DNA from: Terriglobia bacterium
GTDB taxonomy: Bacteria > Acidobacteriota > Terriglobia > JAIQFV01
Direction of reading: 5' to 3'
Length of the DNA: 64,000 bases
Assembly: GCA_020073085.1 (NCBI GenBank)
Contig: JAIQFV010000003.1
Coordinates: 62,001 to 126,000, forward strand
Under the pieces are notes generated by a model. The model did not search any database, was not told where the DNA came from, and was given only the letters and a program-made list of their open reading frames with translations. How positions within the stretch are numbered: position 1 is the first letter of the stretch; the number at the start of each line of letters is the position of its first letter. Position numbers and translations under genes: made by a program. This document shows positions 1 to 7,828 of the stretch, piece after piece.

Positions 1-2
1 GC

Positions 3-1862
3 AACACGGTTCTTGCCTTGCGTCGCCTCCACGACAATAACTATCTGCCCCGTGCCGAGTTTTTCGCCTTAGCCAGCGCCTATGAATTCTTTAGAATCAT
101 TGAACATCGCCTCCAACTGGATCGGGGCCAACAGACTCATACCCTATCCGGCCAGCCGTCCGATCAGCAGCTTCTGGCCCTGCGAATGGGCTTCGAGGAC
201 GGCCGCGAAACGACGGCTCGGGAGGCCTTGCTCCATGCAATCGAGTATCACCGCGGAAATGTTCTTCGAATCTCCCAGCAAAATCTGGAGGAGGGGAGGG
301 TCCAGGCCGTCGTTCACCCCGGCGACGTTCAAATTTTGGAAGAGATGGAACATGGAGCTGAGGCACGAGAATCTCGCGAGATGACGGCGTCAATGAATAA
401 GCTCGAGAAAGTCCATCCTGACTTCGCATCCGCGCTCAGAACGGTGGATTTTGACAAGGCCGCCAGATCGCGGTTCCATTTATTTCTTGAGGCCCTTCTC
501 TCGCAGGCCCAATTGCTGAAAGATTTTCAGCTGAACGCATCTTCTTGCCAGCGGCTGGAGGCGCTCTTTGCATCCGGAACGGCTCTCTGTGAAGCGATGG
601 TGCGTAATCCCAGGTGGGTGCTCTCTCTGCTGGAGAAGCCCGCGGCAGGAAATCGGCCCGGAATGTCCAGGGGGCTGCGAATCAAGGCCCGACTTGAAAG
701 TACCGTCCCTAAAAAAAGCGGGAAGAAGAAACGCGGCCGACCCGGAGCAGCGGCTCCTGCGGGGGTGACTTTCTTTCGACATGAGATTCGCCGCCAGGTG
801 TTCGACATTCTTGTCGAAGATGTGTTACGGCAGCCTCCTCTGGCAGTTTCGCTTCGACGCCTGACGGAAACCGCGGAAAGGGCCGTGGCAGGCGCACTGA
901 CGCTCGCGACCCGTCAGCTCAGTGGGCGGGTTTCAGCAGCAACACGAAAAATCCTTAAGAGCAGTGATTTTCATTTCGGCATTTTTGGACTGGGGCGCCT
1001 CGCCTCAAACGAACTCGATGTCGGGTCAGACCTGGATCTCTTCTTCGCGTGCGATTACGCTAGCTTCAAAGCACGAGAAGCCGTTCACGAAGTAGCGTTC
1101 CGGCTTGCTGAGACGGTGGTTTCCATACTGACAAGTTATACTCGTGAAGGTCCCTTGTACCGGGTCGACCTCCGCTTGAGGCCCAGCGGCAAGGAGGGAG
1201 AACTGGTTCAGGATGCCACTTACTTGATTGAGTACTTTCGAGGGATTGCCAAAGGCTGGGAGCACGCCGCGTATCTGAAACTGCGCCCCCTGGCGGGCGA
1301 TCTGTCGTGGGCCAAGACGGTTTCAAAGAAACTTGCAAATGCCAGCTTTGCCGGCATGAAACCAGAAACGCTCAAAGAGGATTTACTGGATATTCGGGCG
1401 CGAGTGCAGGAGGCGTCCGGCTCCTCCGAGACGTCTTTGGATCTTAAACAAGGCCGCGGCGGGATCTACGACATCGAATTTGCTCTTGCGTACAGCCATT
1501 TGAAGAATGGCAAGCGCTATCGGGCTGGGTTGACGCTTCGTGAGGCGGTCGAAACCGCCCGTCGCAGCAAAATACTTTCAGAGTCCATCGCGACGGTTTT
1601 TGATGAGGCGATCCCTCTTTACCGCATACTTGACCACTCCATCCGTTTAATCAGGGGGAAGACCTCTCCGGCTCTCGACCAGAAGATCATCCAGGAAGTC
1701 CCCGTGCATCTGCAGGGCCGGATCATGTCGGCCTTCGCCTCCTCTTCAGGTATGGGCCCATTTGTCCGCGGGAATCAGGCGGACGAAGTGATGGCGTTAT
1801 GCACGAGGATGGCCGACCGGGTGCGATGCGGAATGGAACAAGCCTTTGAGGGAATCCCTTGA
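3..1862 (+). CDS. glnE: Glutamine synthetase adenylyltransferase/deadenylylase (GlnE), 5' end outside window
   Basis: GlnE attaches and removes AMP on glutamine synthetase in response to nitrogen status. The reading frame is open from base 3 with no start codon, so the N-terminal nucleotidyltransferase domain lies outside the window. What remains (about 620 residues) begins with the helical linker segment RIIEHRLQLDRGQQTHTL. The second nucleotidyltransferase domain follows at about residues 325-460 of the visible part, with the family signature GLGRLASNELDVGSDLDLFF, whose two Asp residues would bind metal, then VDLRLRPSG. A basic stretch, KKSGKKKRGRPG, at about residue 240 looks like a linker insertion. 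The last 150 residues form the C-terminal helical domain. Assignment is firm; regulation cannot be seen. Confidence 0.9.
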   Translation, partial: NTVLALRRLHDNNYLPRAEFFALASAYEFFRIIEHRLQLDRGQQTHTLSGQPSDQQLLALRMGFEDGRETTAREALLHAIEYHRGNVLRISQQNLEEGRVQAVVHPGDVQILEEMEHGAEARESREMTASMNKLEKVHPDFASALRTVDFDKAARSRFHLFLEALLSQAQLLKDFQLNASSCQRLEALFASGTALCEAMVRNPRWVLSLLEKPAAGNRPGMSRGLRIKARLESTVPKKSGKKKRGRPGAAAPAGVTFFRHEIRRQVFDILVEDVLRQPPLAVSLRRLTETAERAVAGALTLATRQLSGRVSAATRKILKSSDFHFGIFGLGRLASNELDVGSDLDLFFACDYASFKAREAVHEVAFRLAETVVSILTSYTREGPLYRVDLRLRPSGKEGELVQDATYLIEYFRGIAKGWEHAAYLKLRPLAGDLSWAKTVSKKLANASFAGMKPETLKEDLLDIRARVQEASGSSETSLDLKQGRGGIYDIEFALAYSHLKNGKRYRAGLTLREAVETARRSKILSESIATVFDEAIPLYRILDHSIRLIRGKTSPALDQKIIQEVPVHLQGRIMSAFASSSGMGPFVRGNQADEVMALCTRMADRVRCGMEQAFEGIP

Positions 1863-2044
1863 AGGTGCTTCAAGTCGGGTTCCGCCCACAACCGTTTGCC
1901 CTCTGTGTTAGACTTCACCCAGGGCTCTATTCAGCAGACCTGCAGCTCCTTGTTCTGTCGAGCAATAATTCTCTCTGGGATGGTGTTTGTGCTGGATCCC
2001 TATGGGCGTAGGGCTCCCTTGGAGGCCATCCACCCTGACCTTTT

Positions 2045-3283
2045 ATGACGCGACTGAGTGCGGCCATACGGCTTTTTACTTTCCTGAGCATTGTTAGCAT
2101 CCTGCTCTCCATTGCGGCCTCAGAGAGCTTCCTTGCCCTGGCGTTCCTTTGCTGGCTGCCCGTCGGGATCAAGGAAGGCTGGAATAAGAAGAGGCTCCCT
2201 GTCGAATGGCCCCCCTTTTTCAGAGCGCTTCAACTTTTCGTCGCGGCCACCATACTCTCGGTCTTGTTTTCTGTAAACCCGCATCAAGGGATGGCAGCAA
2301 TCCGGAAGCTGCCACTGTTTTTTCTGTGCTTTCTAGTCGTCCGGTTCCTCGATCAGGTTTGGATCAAGCGCGTCTATTACAGTCTGTTCGGCTTAGGCAG
2401 CCTGGCAGGACTCTACGCGATGGTACAGTTCGGGGAGAAGTGGTGGTTATTCCAGCACACTCAGCAGGCCGCGGATGATCCCACTCTCATCTTTCGCATT
2501 CATGCGTTCATGGGTCATTGGATGACCTTCAGCGGGGAACAGGTTTTGGTCCTGGCGGCGCTCCTGGGGTGCCTTGTGGCGCTTCCGATCCAGAAGACCT
2601 GGAGGTGGGTCGGTGCTGCTGTCTTGCTTTCTGTTTCCGTAGCGTTGAGCTTCACGCGAAGCGTTTGGCTTGCGGCCATGGCGGTTTTTGCCGTGGCGCT
2701 GCTCACTGCCCGGAAGCGGATCCTCCTGGTTTTCCCCCTGGCGCTCATCGTGCTGCTCGCGATCTTTCCGCATGCCTTTCACGATCGGCTGGATTCGATC
2801 GTGAATACGGGATTCTCTTCCAATGTCGCGCGAATCGAAATGGCACGGGCGGGTTGGAAGTTGTTCCGCGAGCACCCCTGGTTTGGAGTGGGACCGCAGC
2901 GAATCAGGGAGGAATTTGAATCAATCCTGGAGAATCAGGGGGTACGCAACCCCCCTTTTTATACCGGCCACCTCCACAACAATTTCGTACAACTCGGGGC
3001 AGAACGGGGGATATTCGCCCTGGCGGCCTTTGTGTGGTTGATGGTTGAACTGATCGTCCGGTTCTGGCGAGGAACCCTCATTGCCACAGGCCCCGTCGAA
3101 ATGCGGGCGGCCTATCTCGCCGCTTTACTGTCGACGGTCGCCCTGGTGGTAGCAGGGCTCTTTGAATTCAACTTTGGTGATTCGGAAGTCCTGATACTAT
3201 TCCTGTTTCTGATCAGTGCCCCTTACGCCATCCGCCCGTTCACTCCTGATCCTTCGGCACGCTCCAGGCCGAACCTTACATAG
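2045..3283 (+). CDS. O-antigen ligase / Wzy-like polymerase family membrane protein
   Basis: This 412-residue inner-membrane protein has about ten to twelve hydrophobic segments and belongs to the O-antigen ligase/polymerase superfamily (PF04932 type). Members polymerise polysaccharide repeat units or join them to lipid A core. Seen directly: FTRSVWLAAMAV near residue 205; then a large periplasmic loop with GWKLFREHPWFGVGP (about 278) and HLHNNFVQLGAERG (about 311), the conserved loop motif of the family. The ATG at 2045 is the first reasonable start, 182 bp after glnE. No other glycan genes are adjacent, although an ABC-2 export permease lies at 22.2 kb. Ligase versus polymerase cannot be decided from sequence. 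Confidence 0.8.
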   Translation: MTRLSAAIRLFTFLSIVSILLSIAASESFLALAFLCWLPVGIKEGWNKKRLPVEWPPFFRALQLFVAATILSVLFSVNPHQGMAAIRKLPLFFLCFLVVRFLDQVWIKRVYYSLFGLGSLAGLYAMVQFGEKWWLFQHTQQAADDPTLIFRIHAFMGHWMTFSGEQVLVLAALLGCLVALPIQKTWRWVGAAVLLSVSVALSFTRSVWLAAMAVFAVALLTARKRILLVFPLALIVLLAIFPHAFHDRLDSIVNTGFSSNVARIEMARAGWKLFREHPWFGVGPQRIREEFESILENQGVRNPPFYTGHLHNNFVQLGAERGIFALAAFVWLMVELIVRFWRGTLIATGPVEMRAAYLAALLSTVALVVAGLFEFNFGDSEVLILFLFLISAPYAIRPFTPDPSARSRPNLT

Positions 3284-3407
3284 CAAGGGTTGCCCCCTAC
3301 TTTTCGTCCTCAGTGCTCGAATCGTATCCTGCGCTCGTGCGGGGATTCGGATTGAACCTCAACTCTCCCCGATCCGCTGCGGTGGTCGAATGATCCGCAA
3401 GATGGAT

Positions 3408-3430
3408 TTCACCCGCTTTAGCGGGTTCAG
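3408..3430. terminator. Hairpin between convergent O-antigen ligase and ribF
   Basis: ACCCGC-TTTA-GCGGGT forms a 6-bp stem with a 4-base loop in the 205-bp gap between two convergent genes. There is no U-tract on either side. It may help terminate both transcripts or simply be a small structured repeat. Confidence 0.35.
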
Positions 3431-3488
3431 CCCGGAGAATCTGACTCTCTGGAAGAGGAGAGGGGCTTCGCAAGTCCAGGGAATAAAT

Positions 3489-4454
3489 CTAGGTTTCCCC
3501 GGGCGAGACTGTGGCGCCCGTGAATCGCTTCAGCCGGCCAAAGAACTTCCTGGCCGCCCGCACATCCCGGCCAATTTGATTCTTCAACTCGATCGGGCCG
3601 GCGAATTTCCTCTCATCGCGCAAGCGATGAAAAAAGGATATCGACATCTGGCTCGGGGCCTCGATCTCATCCTGATCAAGCAGATGGGATTCGATGGAAA
3701 GTGACGACTCGTCGAAGGTTGGCCGGGTTCCCACGTTCGTAACCGAGGGATAGGTGCTGGAATGAAATGAAGTCTGGGTGATGTACACCCCGGTCTTCGG
3801 AATCAACTCGTTAACCGACACCAGGTTCAGGGTGGGGACTGTCAGCTTATGACCCCGTCCGGCCCCCTGAGTGACGCTGCCCTCCAGGGTAAAGTATCTT
3901 CCCAGAAGACGATTGGCCTCGGCCACATTGCCTTCGCGGACATAGCTCCGGATCAAACTGCTGCTGACCCGCGTCTGGCGCCAGGTGTATTGGGGGATGC
4001 CCTCTACTCCAAAATGGAATTCATTCCCCAGGAATTGAAGTGTTTCGAGATTTCCCCTTTGCTGGTATCCAAAGACGAAATCGGAACCCACAAAGACCTT
4101 TCTCGCCGCCACGCAATGCACGAGGATTCGCTCCACAAAGTGGCGAGGGCTCCATCGAGATACTTCTTCGTCAAAAGGAACGATCAAGACGTAGTCGATA
4201 TCGTGCTGGGCCAGGGCCGCCAGCTTCTGAGGAGAGGTCATGATCAGCGGAGGAGCGGTGTCGGGTAACAAGATTCGAAGCGGGTGAGGGCTGAAACTAA
4301 TGACGACGGAACAGCCCTTTCGAGAGTGGGCTTCTTCCACGACCCGCTTGAGAATCAACTGGTGGCCGAGATGCACGCCATCAAAGTTGCCGATCGTAAC
4401 GAACGGCGAAGGGAGACCCGAGGGAAAGGATTCCAGGCGCGAAAATTGTTTCAT
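3489..4454 (-). CDS. ribF: Bifunctional riboflavin kinase / FAD synthetase (RibF)
   Basis: RibF phosphorylates riboflavin to FMN and adenylylates FMN to FAD in the cytoplasm. The 321-residue length is typical. The N-terminal FAD-synthetase domain carries GNFDGVHLGHQLIL near residue 22 (the HxGH nucleotidyltransferase motif). The C-terminal flavokinase domain carries GAGRGHKLTVPTLNL near residue 197, where the usual PTAN reads PTLN, followed by NVGTRPTF and the end motif RDERKFAGPIELKNQI. The ATG overlaps the stop of the upstream PhnP-like gene by 4 bp (ATGA), which indicates translational coupling as the last gene of a three-gene operon with the DUF1844 protein. Confidence 0.95.
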   Translation of the reverse strand: MKQFSRLESFPSGLPSPFVTIGNFDGVHLGHQLILKRVVEEAHSRKGCSVVISFSPHPLRILLPDTAPPLIMTSPQKLAALAQHDIDYVLIVPFDEEVSRWSPRHFVERILVHCVAARKVFVGSDFVFGYQQRGNLETLQFLGNEFHFGVEGIPQYTWRQTRVSSSLIRSYVREGNVAEANRLLGRYFTLEGSVTQGAGRGHKLTVPTLNLVSVNELIPKTGVYITQTSFHSSTYPSVTNVGTRPTFDESSLSIESHLLDQDEIEAPSQMSISFFHRLRDERKFAGPIELKNQIGRDVRAARKFFGRLKRFTGATVSPGET

Positions 4455-5215
4455 GAGTCAAGTGAGACCTTGAGCCCGTCATAAGCCAAACGAACGTGAG
4501 GGGGAAAATGGGCTTCAGTGGTTTGATGGTCCAGATCATGGCACATGTGAGTAAAATATGCTTTCTTTGGATTCAAGACCTCCACGACTGCGAGGGAATT
4601 CTCGAGGTTCGAGTGCGTGGGATGCGGCTTCCGCCGCAGGGCATCCAGCACGAGGACCTCTAATCCCTGCAACAGGGAAAGCGAAGTCTCTGGAATGGTC
4701 TTGAAGTCTGTAATATAGGCGAAGCCGTTCATTCGATACCCTACAATTTCATTGGGGCCATGCATCACGGGAATGGGAGTGACCGGCATTCCAAAGAGCT
4801 CAAATGGGCCGTTGATCTGGACTTCCTCCACATGGGGAACCAGGCTCAACGCGGAAGTGGATTCGAAGATGTAAGGGAAGGCCCGGCGGATGTGGGAGAG
4901 GGTTTCGATGCGGCCATAAATGGGAACGGCCCCTTGCTGCCAGAAATTGTAGGGCCGGATATCGTCAAGTCCCAGGATGTGGTCCGCGTGGGAGTGGGTG
5001 TAAAGGATGGCATCCACCCGAGAAATTTTTTCCCGCAAGGCCTGGGCCCGAAAATCAGTGGAGGTATCAATGAGTATGTTTCTGGTGTCGAAGGAAACCA
5101 GGACCGAGGCCCGCGTTCGAGAGTTACGCTGATCTGTCGATTGGCAGACTCCACAGCCACACCCTACGACAGGAATTCCCGCCGAAGTCCCAGTGCCTAA
5201 GAAGGTAATGTTCAT
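4451..5215 (-). CDS. PhnP-like MBL-fold phosphodiesterase
   Basis: This 254-residue metallo-beta-lactamase-fold hydrolase resembles PhnP (phosphoribosyl cyclic phosphate phosphodiesterase). Seen: the N-terminal GTGTSAGIPVVGCGCGVC with the Cys cluster (residues about 18, 20 and 23) that binds a structural zinc in PhnP; the catalytic HSHADH motif at about residues 75-80; MHGPNEIVGY with a metal-ligand His; and CHDLDH near the C-terminus. It overlaps both neighbours by 4 bp, so DUF1844, this protein and RibF are probably made in fixed proportion. No C-P lyase genes are present, so a role in phosphonate use is unlikely. The true substrate is unknown; a phosphodiester or cyclic nucleotide is inferred. 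Confidence 0.85.
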   Translation of the reverse strand: MNITFLGTGTSAGIPVVGCGCGVCQSTDQRNSRTRASVLVSFDTRNILIDTSTDFRAQALREKISRVDAILYTHSHADHILGLDDIRPYNFWQQGAVPIYGRIETLSHIRRAFPYIFESTSALSLVPHVEEVQINGPFELFGMPVTPIPVMHGPNEIVGYRMNGFAYITDFKTIPETSLSLLQGLEVLVLDALRRKPHPTHSNLENSLAVVEVLNPKKAYFTHMCHDLDHQTTEAHFPPHVRLAYDGLKVSLDS

Positions 5216-5646
5216 CGCGGTTCTTGAATCGACTGGTTCACCTCAAGGAAAGTCATCCGCAGTTCATAGAGGATGTTGTCCAGAAGCTTCGATTCCGATT
5301 CGTCGAGGTTCCCTTTCGTCTTCTGCTGGAGAATTTCCAGGATATCGATGGTCTGTCGGGCCGCCTGCAGATTTTGCTCCGGCTGGTTGGTGGCGGGGTC
5401 TGGAATCAGCCCCAGTTGAACCATGGCGGTTGAACTGAGCGACATCACCAGGGTCTCAAAGGTCATCTGAAAGGCTTCCGGAGGAGTTGGATCCTCGGGT
5501 GCCGTTCGTTGGTTCGCGGATACCTTGGCCTGCGGGGCTGTCACGTCTCCGATGGTTTCGCTGGATTCCGCCCTGGCCTCCCCTTCGGTAGTAAATTTTC
5601 TCTTGTCCGTGACCTTAAAGGTCCCCTCTTGTTCTGAATTTTGCAT
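5212..5646 (-). CDS. DUF1844 domain protein
   Basis: This is a 144-residue cytoplasmic protein. The first 60 residues are polar and low in complexity (many E, T and A). Residues 60-140 match the DUF1844 pattern: FQMTFETLVMSLSSTAMVQL, then an acidic/NPA linker, then two helices with QTIDILEILQQKTKGNL and LYELRMTFLEV. The family is small, found mainly in Acidobacteriota, Planctomycetota and related phyla, and has no known function. It is the first gene of the operon with the PhnP-like hydrolase and ribF (ATGA overlap), with a promoter-like sequence and a perfect dyad about 115 bp upstream. No catalytic motif is visible. Confidence 0.8.
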   Translation of the reverse strand: MQNSEQEGTFKVTDKRKFTTEGEARAESSETIGDVTAPQAKVSANQRTAPEDPTPPEAFQMTFETLVMSLSSTAMVQLGLIPDPATNQPEQNLQAARQTIDILEILQQKTKGNLDESESKLLDNILYELRMTFLEVNQSIQEPR

Positions 5647-5744
5647 AACGGTCTCCTCGCCTTGGAAAAGGGATCACGCGCTTCGAGGCCGACCAATGAA
5701 GCGTCCCGCCTCGCTCTCGTTAGGGATGAACCCGAACTAAGTTT

Positions 5745-5781
5745 TTATCATTGGCAAAAAACGTGTTCTTGTCAACACGTT
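5745..5781 (-). promoter_or_regulatory. Promoter with overlapping dyad for the DUF1844-phnP-ribF operon
   Basis: On the minus strand there is a perfect -35 TTGACA (5770-5775) and, downstream, AATGAT (17-bp spacing) or TGATAA (19-bp spacing) as -10. The -35 lies inside a perfect inverted repeat, AACGTGTT-N6-AACACGTT (5760-5781). A dyad over the -35 is what a repressor operator would look like. It is not the CIRCE element. Confidence 0.5.
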
Positions 5782-5868
5782 CGTCATTCTTCAGATGCAA
5801 AAGACCACTGATTGCTGAGGAGAAAACTGGCCGGACCTCGGGATGCCGCCATTTAGTAAAAGGCGGCG

Positions 5869-6531
5869 TCAACGGGAAAGGACCATTTGCCCGAATCGTC
5901 GGGGCACATGAAAGTCGGGCTTCGGCGTCATCGTCGGGTTCCAGGCAAGGTAAAGATGCGACTTCAATTCCACCCGGTAGGCATTGAGCGCGACGCGCGT
6001 TCCTGTAGTCATTTCCTTCATCCCGAGAGATTCGAGCGGAACGCGGAACTCGGCCTGCCAATGCCTCTGTCCGATGTCCACCGCACTCCGCGATTCCATC
6101 CCCGCGACCCAGTGGAAATCCTTCAAATCCCGGTCCCGGTCCACATCAATTTCAATCCATTGAGCTGACGGGCTCAATTCGAACTCCTTGTAACAATTCG
6201 GACGCCGGAGATCCGGCGATATGAAAATCTCGACGACATCTTCCTTGTCCCACAGATCGTGAGTTCGTGTTTGAACCTGGGGGCGGTCGCTCATGGTCAG
6301 CTTTTGAAACCGGCAGTCGAATCCGAAATGCAAAAAATCCTTGGTCCACCGTGTCGCGAACGATGTTTCCCATGGAGGACCCACCGCCTCGCCGTTCCAC
6401 TGGGTGGAGATCGCTTGCCATTGAGCCCCTCTCCAGAACTCCGTCCCCCAATCGGCCTTAACAGGCGGCTTCTCATTCGCCCACCGGCATTCAAGGACTC
6501 GCGAGGGGTCTGCGGTAGGTGTACTCATCAT
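5869..6531 (-). CDS. CBM9-like carbohydrate-binding domain protein
   Basis: This protein of about 220 residues consists essentially of one carbohydrate-binding module 9-like beta-sandwich. Seen: WANEKPPVKADWGTEFW near the start; FATRWTKDFLHFGFDCRF; the DxVEIFISPD-type strand (KEDVVEIFISPDLRRPNCYK); EFELSPSAQWIEIDVDRDRD; and the C-terminal LNAYRVELKSHLYLAWNPT with PDFHVPRRFG. Family members bind glycans or sit in periplasmic or extracellular enzymes, but no signal peptide or catalytic domain is visible here. I chose the ATG at 6531 (followed by a second ATG); an upstream TTG at 6561 is possible. It is single-gene and its role is unclear. Confidence 0.75.
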   Translation of the reverse strand: MMSTPTADPSRVLECRWANEKPPVKADWGTEFWRGAQWQAISTQWNGEAVGPPWETSFATRWTKDFLHFGFDCRFQKLTMSDRPQVQTRTHDLWDKEDVVEIFISPDLRRPNCYKEFELSPSAQWIEIDVDRDRDLKDFHWVAGMESRSAVDIGQRHWQAEFRVPLESLGMKEMTTGTRVALNAYRVELKSHLYLAWNPTMTPKPDFHVPRRFGQMVLSR

Positions 6532-6673
6532 GGCTGGCAGAATCTCAAAAATGCCGGGCAATCAGGCAAAGGGTTTTCAGGTTGATGGGGAGGGATTATA
6601 TAGGAGGACTCGGCGTGTTGCGAGGATTTTCCTTAACAATTACGCTGGAATATGGGAATCTGTCTGGAAGCAC

Positions 6674-6749
6674 TGGTGGGCGCTATAGGACTCGAACCTA
6701 TGACCTCTCCCGTGTGAAGGGAACGCTCTACCAACTGAGCTAAGCGCCC
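6674..6749 (-). tRNA. tRNA-Val (anticodon CAC)
   Basis: This is a complete 76-nt cloverleaf on the minus strand. The acceptor GGGCGCT pairs with AGCGCCC, discriminator A, with encoded CCA. The D arm GCTC-AGTTGGTA-GAGC is normal. The anticodon stem TTCCC/GGGAG closes the loop TTCACAC, giving anticodon CAC for GTG codons. The T arm contains GGTTCGAGTCC. Confidence 0.97.
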
Positions 6750-6762
6750 CAAGGCGGCGATT

Positions 6763-6791
6763 AAGCTAACAAACTTTCCCACGAGCGTCAA
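6763..6791 (-). promoter_or_regulatory. Promoter of tRNA-Val
   Basis: TTGACG (6786-6791) and TAGCTT (6763-6768) are separated by 17 bp on the minus strand, and the tRNA 5' end lies 14 bp downstream. Position and spacing fit a housekeeping sigma-factor promoter. Confidence 0.55.
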
Positions 6792-6825
6792 CGAGTAAAA
6801 GCGAAAACAAGCATCTCGCGGCGGG

Positions 6826-7818
6826 ATGGGCGAGATCCTCCGGAGCCCTCACTTGGACCCGAATCATGATCGCGACGTCGATATCCTGGAGAGAATCCAG
6901 GCGCTCCAGCGATCCATTGCCACCGTCATCCGGGGAAAAGATGAAGCCATCCGCTTTTCCGTGGTGGCTTTGCTGGCCGGCGGACATCTCTTGTTGGAAG
7001 ACGTTCCGGGGGTTGGGAAGACGACCCTCGCCCACGCCATGGCACGCTCCTTCAACTGCACTTTCCAGAGAATCCAATTCACGAGCGACCTGCTCCCCTC
7101 CGACATCATCGGAATTTCGATTTACAATCAGGCCACACGAACCTTCGAGTTTAAAGCGGGCCCTCTCTTTGCGAATGTGGTCTTGGCCGACGAGATCAAC
7201 CGCACCACTCCCAAGACACAGAGTTCGCTCCTCGAGGCGATGAATGAAGGTCAGGTCACGGCCGATAACCATACCTACGCGCTCCCCCGGCCGTTCATGG
7301 TCCTGGCCACCCAAAATCCGGTGGAGCACCATGGTACCTACCCGCTCCCGGAATCACAGCTGGATCGGTTTTTGATGCGAATCACAATGGGCTATCCAAG
7401 AACCAGCAGCGAAAAAGAAATCCTCCTCAGCCAGTCCCGCAATCATCCCCTGGAGGATTTGACGCCTGTCCTGAATGCTGAAGAGGTGTTGGCCATCCAG
7501 GAGCGCGTGCGGTGCGTCACGGTGGACGAAGCGCTCGTGGATTATGTCCTGCGGATTGTTCAGAGCACCCGCTCCCATGAACACCTCTCGCTGGGCGTGA
7601 GCCCGCGCGGTTCGTTGTCCCTCTACCGGGCGGCCCAGGCGCTGGCCCTGGTGGAAGGTCGCGGATATGTCTTGCCTGACGATATCAAGCGGCTCGTGAA
7701 GCCCGTGTTTGCTCATCGTATGACCGTGAATTCGAAGTTCTCCTCCACACTGAAGAAAATTGAACAAGCCGAGCTGATCCTCGACGAGATCATCGAATCC
7801 TTGGAAGTCCCGCTCTAG
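6826..7818 (+). CDS. MoxR-family AAA+ ATPase
   Basis: This 330-residue AAA+ ATPase of the MoxR branch consists of chaperone-like proteins thought to help assemble or activate partner complexes. Seen: Walker A EDVPGVGKTTLA (about 58-69), FTSDLLPSDIIG, Walker B VVLADEINR (about 118-126), the sensor ATQNPVEHHGTYPLPESQLDRF, and the C-terminal lid with SPRGSLSLYRAAQA. It is followed 10 bp later by a DUF58 protein, the standard MoxR partner. The vWA-domain genes often found with this pair are absent. ATG 6826 is preceded by a G-rich stretch that may serve as ribosome binding site. Confidence 0.93.
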   Translation: MGEILRSPHLDPNHDRDVDILERIQALQRSIATVIRGKDEAIRFSVVALLAGGHLLLEDVPGVGKTTLAHAMARSFNCTFQRIQFTSDLLPSDIIGISIYNQATRTFEFKAGPLFANVVLADEINRTTPKTQSSLLEAMNEGQVTADNHTYALPRPFMVLATQNPVEHHGTYPLPESQLDRFLMRITMGYPRTSSEKEILLSQSRNHPLEDLTPVLNAEEVLAIQERVRCVTVDEALVDYVLRIVQSTRSHEHLSLGVSPRGSLSLYRAAQALALVEGRGYVLPDDIKRLVKPVFAHRMTVNSKFSSTLKKIEQAELILDEIIESLEVPL

Positions 7819-7828
7819 GGTTCCCCTC

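Noticed and set aside
3410-3427. Intrinsic terminator with U-tract for ribF or the O-antigen ligase gene
   Set aside because: The stem is only 6 bp and lacks a U-run on both strands, so I list it only as a weak hairpin.
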